Origin: Pusillimonas sp. MFBS29 | GTDB lineage: Bacteria > Pseudomonadota > Gammaproteobacteria > Burkholderiales > Burkholderiaceae_B | NCBI RefSeq assembly: GCF_020687695.1 | Contig: NZ_JAJEWL010000001.1 | Location: forward strand, 1-64,000 | DNA length: 64,000 bases | Reading direction: 5' to 3' | Shown: positions 60,601-64,000 of the stretch, piece after piece | How the letters are laid out: every line of letters begins with the position of its first letter | Position numbering within the stretch: position 1 is the first letter of the stretch | Notes under the pieces: generated by a model | Database searches by the model: none | What the model was told of the DNA's origin: nothing | Seen by the model: the letters and a program-made list of their open reading frames with translations, nothing else | Made by a program: the position numbers and the translations under genes

Positions 60601-61285
60601 GGGCCTGGTCGGGAATCTGCGGATTTCCATGATAGGTGACAAGCTGACGGGCGTGGGCGCCCTGCGAACCCGTGGTGGCGCGATCGAAGCCTACGGGCAG
60701 CGCCTGCAGCTACGCCGGGGAACCATCACTTTCCAGGGAGATATCACGAGTCCCACGCTGGATATCGAGGCCTTGCGTACCGGACTGGCGGTCGAGGCGG
60801 GCGTACGGGTGGCAGGCACCGCAAGGCGGCCGCGCATAGATCTGGTGTCTTACCCTGCGGTCAGCGAAATCGAAAAGTTGTCCTGGCTGTTGCTGGGGCA
60901 CGGGCCGGATGACTCAGGAGGCGATGTGGCGCTGCTGTTTTCCGTGGGTACATCGTTTTTGGGTGACGGCGAACCTTTCTATCGAAAGTTTGGTATTGAC
61001 GAGCTCAGCATGCGTTCGGGCGAGCTGGGCGCTGCGGGCAGCATTCTGCCGGCTGAAAGCGTGGTCAGTGGTCTGGATAGCGGCACCAGCGACATTGAGC
61101 GCAAGTTCATACAAGTCAGCAAGGCGGTGGGCGGTGGTGTTACCTTGAGCATAAGGCAGGCTTTGTCCGACACCGGTACGGTCGGCCGGGCCAGCTATCG
61201 ATTGGCCAGGGGGCTTACGGCTGAAATCAGTGCGGGAACAGTGAATGGGCTGGCACTGATCTACCGCTGGTTTTCCAGGGATTAA
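57686..61285 (+). CDS. tamB: Translocation and assembly module inner membrane protein TamB
   Basis: Large periplasm-spanning AsmA-like protein anchored in the inner membrane and partner of TamA. The 1199-aa protein has an N-terminal membrane anchor (residues about 13-35: IFIWTGPLAVLLLAVASGFGY in part), long repeats of beta-strand-rich sequence and a C-terminal DUF490 domain (FYLTGYGVNSGLVGNLRI; GNRGGAIEAYGQRL-like RTRGGAIEAYGQRLQLRRG). Length is normal. TTG start at 57686 overlapping tamA. Confidence 0.95.
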   Translation: MSRLLKWLRSIFIWTGPLAVLLLAVASGFGYWVLGTPAGTRWALITVAEQFEGQASGISGSVLDGFRVGHYSLVLPGTNVRLEDFHLQALWHELVDGSLHIADLSAGSLQLDLQSSGEETPGEPFSMPPLPVRLAIDSLAVDELEVTLDGEPLPVQVGKLSTSLALNQSGAQLVIRSLDVGHEQLKAALSGEVKLLDLSDPWPLQAQLTANIEGQGNDSPLCAHRYLPALGEGDEPQSVACTLDIDTTLDGSLEAMHVVLNGNGQGMKVDVDANLTPRGVFPLKDAVAALKLADGSGLQAKVNWATSTEDAGIRDRLTGTVSTDKLNVGQLVGDVIPDLLLTMAADFDVELLDHTDFQQGRVDLDIREGSRWNKQALAGHLKSQIVNSGQSARTPVAEVEDPAAQAKAGIEPVPDVAQDPLWKGLRLAEVDMDLRLGKNRLKADGALGMTDSRINLDLSAPDLDAFWPDLPGGAELKGVVAGELARHEANLRGQYTPEQSREGGLGKAPMRAHIALEGSWGRADNSPDSPEGWRGTLTTLEAEHASLGLKAGEQVPISFFPGVLAPAWQWQVGSTRLELLMSSRNVLTLQHQASRGGEGRWETQGAIDRLQVSQRLIDDIQKLLEIPDQEKLDRGGVKLRNAKANAGTEIVLAADWNLRFAGALAGQANIKRVSGDVMVPAEPPFPLGLETMELAINAQPTQGATSRITADLLLRTKKMGRIKANATTLLHSPDGQFSINPKDTKVVNVDADIGDLGWTSLFLDDSMELGGAVQARLQLQSQADGSWRSSGTINGQKIRVVRIDDGIRLLDGTLSARLEEDRLILEELSFPALLRVEPKEWRTAEWVSTNPEAKDGKLVLTGEWYLFESRGVVDINLHRYPILQRSDRYAMISGKLRLSAQLPSIAISGSITADAGWFGLDMLGGIPTLDGDVVVLRPGQEQVQPSVPMDISMDLEVDLGKRFYLTGYGVNSGLVGNLRISMIGDKLTGVGALRTRGGAIEAYGQRLQLRRGTITFQGDITSPTLDIEALRTGLAVEAGVRVAGTARRPRIDLVSYPAVSEIEKLSWLLLGHGPDDSGGDVALLFSVGTSFLGDGEPFYRKFGIDELSMRSGELGAAGSILPAESVVSGLDSGTSDIERKFIQVSKAVGGGVTLSIRQALSDTGTVGRASYRLARGLTAEISAGTVNGLALIYRWFSRD

Positions 61286-61359
61286 GCGGCGTTGAGGCTT
61301 GTCATACGCCTTTGGTACGGAAGCGATAAAATACGCGCCATTGTTATAAGGTTAGGGCT

Positions 61360-61923
61360 ATGAGCATAAAAAATGATCGCTGGATACGCAGCGCGGCAGG
61401 CAATGGAATGATAGAGCCGTTCGAGCCTGGTCAGGTGCGCACCGTCAATGGCCGGCGTATTGTCAGCTATGGCACCAGCAGCTATGGTTACGATGTGCGG
61501 TGTGCCGACGAGTTCAAGATATTCACCAATATCAACTCGACCATCGTCGATCCCAAGGCTTTCGACGAAAAGTCATTTGTTGATTTCAAGGGCGACGTCT
61601 GCATTATTCCGCCCAACTCCTTTGCCCTGGCGCGTACGGTGGAATACTTCCGCATTCCGCGCAGCGTGCTGACGGTTTGCCTGGGCAAAAGCACTTACGC
61701 CCGTTGCGGCATCATCGTGAATGTGACGCCGCTCGAGCCTGAATGGGAAGGCCATGTAACGCTGGAGTTTTCCAATACCACTCCGCTGCCCGCCAAGATC
61801 TATGCGGGCGAGGGGTGCGCGCAAATGCTGTTTTTCGAAAGCGATGAAGTTTGCGAAACCTCTTACCGTGACCGCGGCGGCAAATATCAAGGGCAGCGCG
61901 GTGTAACGCTGCCTCGCACTTAG
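61360..61923 (+). CDS. dcd: dCTP deaminase
   Basis: Deaminates dCTP to dUTP for thymidylate synthesis. The 187-aa protein has the family segments [45 protein letters not shown] and [34 protein letters not shown], which hold the catalytic Glu and nucleotide pocket. It follows tamB by 74 bp. Confidence 0.97.
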   Translation: MSIKNDRWIRSAAGNGMIEPFEPGQVRTVNGRRIVSYGTSSYGYDVRCADEFKIFTNINSTIVDPKAFDEKSFVDFKGDVCIIPPNSFALARTVEYFRIPRSVLTVCLGKSTYARCGIIVNVTPLEPEWEGHVTLEFSNTTPLPAKIYAGEGCAQMLFFESDEVCETSYRDRGGKYQGQRGVTLPRT

Positions 61924-61948
61924 TCTGGGCCAGGCCTGGGAGCCATTA

Positions 61949-64000
61949 ATGAAATTTCGTTTTCCCATCGTTATTATCGATGAAGACTACCGTTCCGAAA
62001 ATGCTTCGGGATTCGGCATACGTGCGCTGGCAGCGGCCATCGAGAAGGAAGGTGTCGAGGTGCTGGGGGTTACCAGCTACGGTGACCTGAGTTCCTTTGC
62101 TCAACAGCAAAGCCGTGCCAGTGCGTTCATTTTGTCGATCGACGATGAGGAATTCGACGTTGATTCGCCAGAAGACGTGGCCAACGCCATCAAGAATCTG
62201 CGCTCGTTTATCGGCGAGCTGCGTTTCCGGAATGAAGAAATTCCGATCTATCTGTATGGCGAAACCCGTACGTCGCAACATATCCCGAACGACATCCTGC
62301 GCGAATTGCATGGCTTCATTCATATGTTTGAAGATACGCCGGAGTTCGTGGCCAGGCATATTATTCGCGAGGCGCGCTCCTACCTGGATGGCCTGGCACC
62401 GCCCTTTTTTCGCGAGCTCGTGAACTATGCTTCCGATGGTTCATACTCCTGGCATTGCCCCGGGCACTCGGGCGGTGTGGCTTTCCTGAAAAGTCCGGTG
62501 GGGCAGATGTTCCACCAGTTTTTTGGTGAGAACATGCTGCGCGCCGACGTGTGCAATGCGGTCGACGAACTCGGTCAGCTGCTGGATCACACCGGGCCGG
62601 TCGCCGAGTCTGAGTTGAACGCCGCCCGCATTTTCCATGCGGATCACTGCTTTTTCGTGACCAACGGCACGTCTACCTCGAACAAGATCGTATGGCATGC
62701 CAATGTGGCGTCGGATGACGTGGTGGTGGTTGATCGCAACTGTCACAAATCAATATTGCACGCCATCACCATGACGGGCGCCATTCCGGTGTTCCTGCGG
62801 CCCACGCGCAATCACCTGGGCATCATCGGGCCCATCCCCCTCGAGGAATTCGAACCCGGGAACATACAAAAGAAGATAGAGGCCAATCCGTTTGCGCGTA
62901 ACGCCAAAGACAAAAAGCCACGCATTCTCACCCTGACCCAAAGTACATACGATGGCGTTATCTACAACGTCGAGATGATCAAGGACACGCTGGGTTCCGA
63001 GATCGACACCCTGCACTTTGACGAAGCCTGGCTGCCGCATGCCGCGTTCCACGAGTTCTATCATGGAATGCATGCCATCGGCGCAGGGCGTCCGCGCAGC
63101 AAAGATGCCATGGTGTTTGCGACGCACTCCACGCACAAGCTGCTGGCCGGGTTGTCCCAGGCATCCCAGATCACCGTGCAGGACTCCGAAACACGCAAGC
63201 TGGATCGCAACGTGTTCAACGAAGCCTATCTGATGCATACGTCGACCTCGCCGCAGTACGCCATCATTGCTTCCTGCGATGTGGCTGCTGCCATGATGGA
63301 GCCTCCGGGCGGAACGGCGCTGGTCGAGGAAAGCATTGCCGAAGCGATGGATTTTCGGCGCGCCATGCGCAAGGTTGAGTCCGAGTTCGGCAAGAACGAC
63401 TGGTGGTTCAAGGTCTGGGGTCCGAATCGCCTGGTATCCGACGGTATAGGCCATCGCGACGACTGGCTGCTGGAATCAGGCGACGAATGGCACGGGTTTG
63501 GTGATCTGGCCGAAAACTTCAACATGCTGGACCCGATCAAGGCAACCATCGTGACACCGGGGCTGGATATTTCGGGTACGTTTGCCGAGACCGGCATTCC
63601 GGCCGCGCTGGTATCGAAGTACCTGGCCGAGCATGGTGTCGTCATCGAAAAGACGGGTCTTTATTCCTTTTTTATCCTGTTCACCATAGGTATTACCAAA
63701 GGACGCTGGAATACCTTGCTGACGGCCTTGCAGCAGTTCAAGGACGATTACGATCGCAACCAGCCCATGTGGCGTATCTTGCCCGACTACTGCAAAGAGC
63801 ACCGCCGCTACGAAAAAATGGGTCTGCGCGATTTGTGCCAGCAGATTCACGAAGCCTACCGCAAGTACGACCTGGCCCGTCTGACCACCGAGGTCTACCT
63901 CAGTGATATGGTGCCGGCCATGAAGCCCTCTGACGCATACGCCAAGATGGCTCACCGTGAAGCCGAGCGCGTTGAGATCGACGCGCTGGAAGGGCGCGTC
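61949..64000 (+). CDS. PLP-dependent lysine/arginine/ornithine decarboxylase, C-terminus cut by window edge
   Basis: Fold-type I basic amino acid decarboxylase that removes CO2 from lysine, arginine or ornithine. Visible are 684 codons: an N-terminal flavodoxin-like wing domain (FPIVIIDEDYRSENASGFGI), the substrate/PLP region (HCPGHSGGVAFLKSP), the PLP-contact segment (FVTNGTSTSNKIVWHA), the Asp that pairs with the pyridine nitrogen (LHFDEAWLPHAAF) and the PLP lysine Lys397 in THSTHKLLAG. The full family length is about 750 aa. Which amino acid is used cannot be settled from sequence alone. Confidence 0.93.
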   Translation, partial: MKFRFPIVIIDEDYRSENASGFGIRALAAAIEKEGVEVLGVTSYGDLSSFAQQQSRASAFILSIDDEEFDVDSPEDVANAIKNLRSFIGELRFRNEEIPIYLYGETRTSQHIPNDILRELHGFIHMFEDTPEFVARHIIREARSYLDGLAPPFFRELVNYASDGSYSWHCPGHSGGVAFLKSPVGQMFHQFFGENMLRADVCNAVDELGQLLDHTGPVAESELNAARIFHADHCFFVTNGTSTSNKIVWHANVASDDVVVVDRNCHKSILHAITMTGAIPVFLRPTRNHLGIIGPIPLEEFEPGNIQKKIEANPFARNAKDKKPRILTLTQSTYDGVIYNVEMIKDTLGSEIDTLHFDEAWLPHAAFHEFYHGMHAIGAGRPRSKDAMVFATHSTHKLLAGLSQASQITVQDSETRKLDRNVFNEAYLMHTSTSPQYAIIASCDVAAAMMEPPGGTALVEESIAEAMDFRRAMRKVESEFGKNDWWFKVWGPNRLVSDGIGHRDDWLLESGDEWHGFGDLAENFNMLDPIKATIVTPGLDISGTFAETGIPAALVSKYLAEHGVVIEKTGLYSFFILFTIGITKGRWNTLLTALQQFKDDYDRNQPMWRILPDYCKEHRRYEKMGLRDLCQQIHEAYRKYDLARLTTEVYLSDMVPAMKPSDAYAKMAHREAERVEIDALEGRV

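Overview
The window looks like a chromosome segment of a betaproteobacterium of the Burkholderiales, most likely Alcaligenaceae (Pusillimonas/Bordetella-like). This is inferred from the protein sequences, the Bug-type tripartite tricarboxylate receptor, the TRAP/CoA-transferase gene set and the mrp-tamA-tamB-dcd order; no 16S gene is present. Two textures are visible: a GC-rich, well-ordered core (about 22.7-64 kb) and a lower-GC accessory block (about 1.5-22.7 kb).

Left edge (1-1322): a nest of three broken insertion sequences. An IS66-type element (tnpA, tnpB, no tnpC) is cut by an IS3-type element, whose orfA is cut by an IS30-type element that runs off the window. A short chromosomal stretch follows, with a minus-strand terminator (about 1425-1455) that probably once ended tRNA-Leu transcription.

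Genomic island (1466-22748, about 21 kb): bounded by identical 54-bp copies of the tRNA-Leu(CAA) 3' end, with a tyrosine integrase beside the intact tRNA. It carries (i) a minus-strand run fic - 44-aa ORF - hsdR - OLD-like ATPase - hsdM - hsdS - small ORF; (ii) an AbiE-type toxin-antitoxin pair; (iii) a three-gene operon of a DUF5131 (three-Cys-motif) protein and two TcmP-like partners behind a LexA-box-like sequence, the best candidate for a poorly described system; (iv) a decayed IncP-1-type conjugation fragment (oriT lacking a recognisable nic site, traJ, a 21-codon traI stub, trbK, trbL) that keeps KorB-type operators; (v) an 809-aa ABC ATPase with a zinc-hook CxxC, resembling the anticodon nuclease RloC; and (vi) a fluoride channel gene (crcB) behind a fluoride riboswitch. 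The island is thus a defence-and-resistance cargo block that has lost autonomous conjugation.

Core, 22.9-34.7 kb: two LysR-controlled catabolic clusters. The first (CoA-transferase, HMG-CoA-lyase-like enzyme, DctPQM TRAP transporter) probably imports, activates and cleaves a hydroxy-dicarboxylate. The second (2-pyrone-4,6-dicarboxylate-hydrolase-like enzyme, a dimeric-barrel protein, a carboxymuconolactone-decarboxylase-like protein, SDR, SMP-30 lactonase, Bug receptor) probably degrades a lactone or ring-cleavage product. Core, 34.8-42.5 kb: an entericidin, then a cytochrome-c nitric oxide reductase cluster (41-aa membrane protein, an unusual two-haem NorC, NorB, NorQ, NorD) with an FNR/DNR-like box upstream, and htpG.

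Core, 42.5-64 kb: housekeeping genes ampD, a PP0621-like protein, ypjD, ffh, thiS, pip, trmB, tRNA-Gly(CCC), a HipBA module, an MFS efflux pump, a CDF transporter, metG, a small membrane protein, mrp, tamA, tamB, dcd and a PLP-dependent basic amino acid decarboxylase cut by the right edge.
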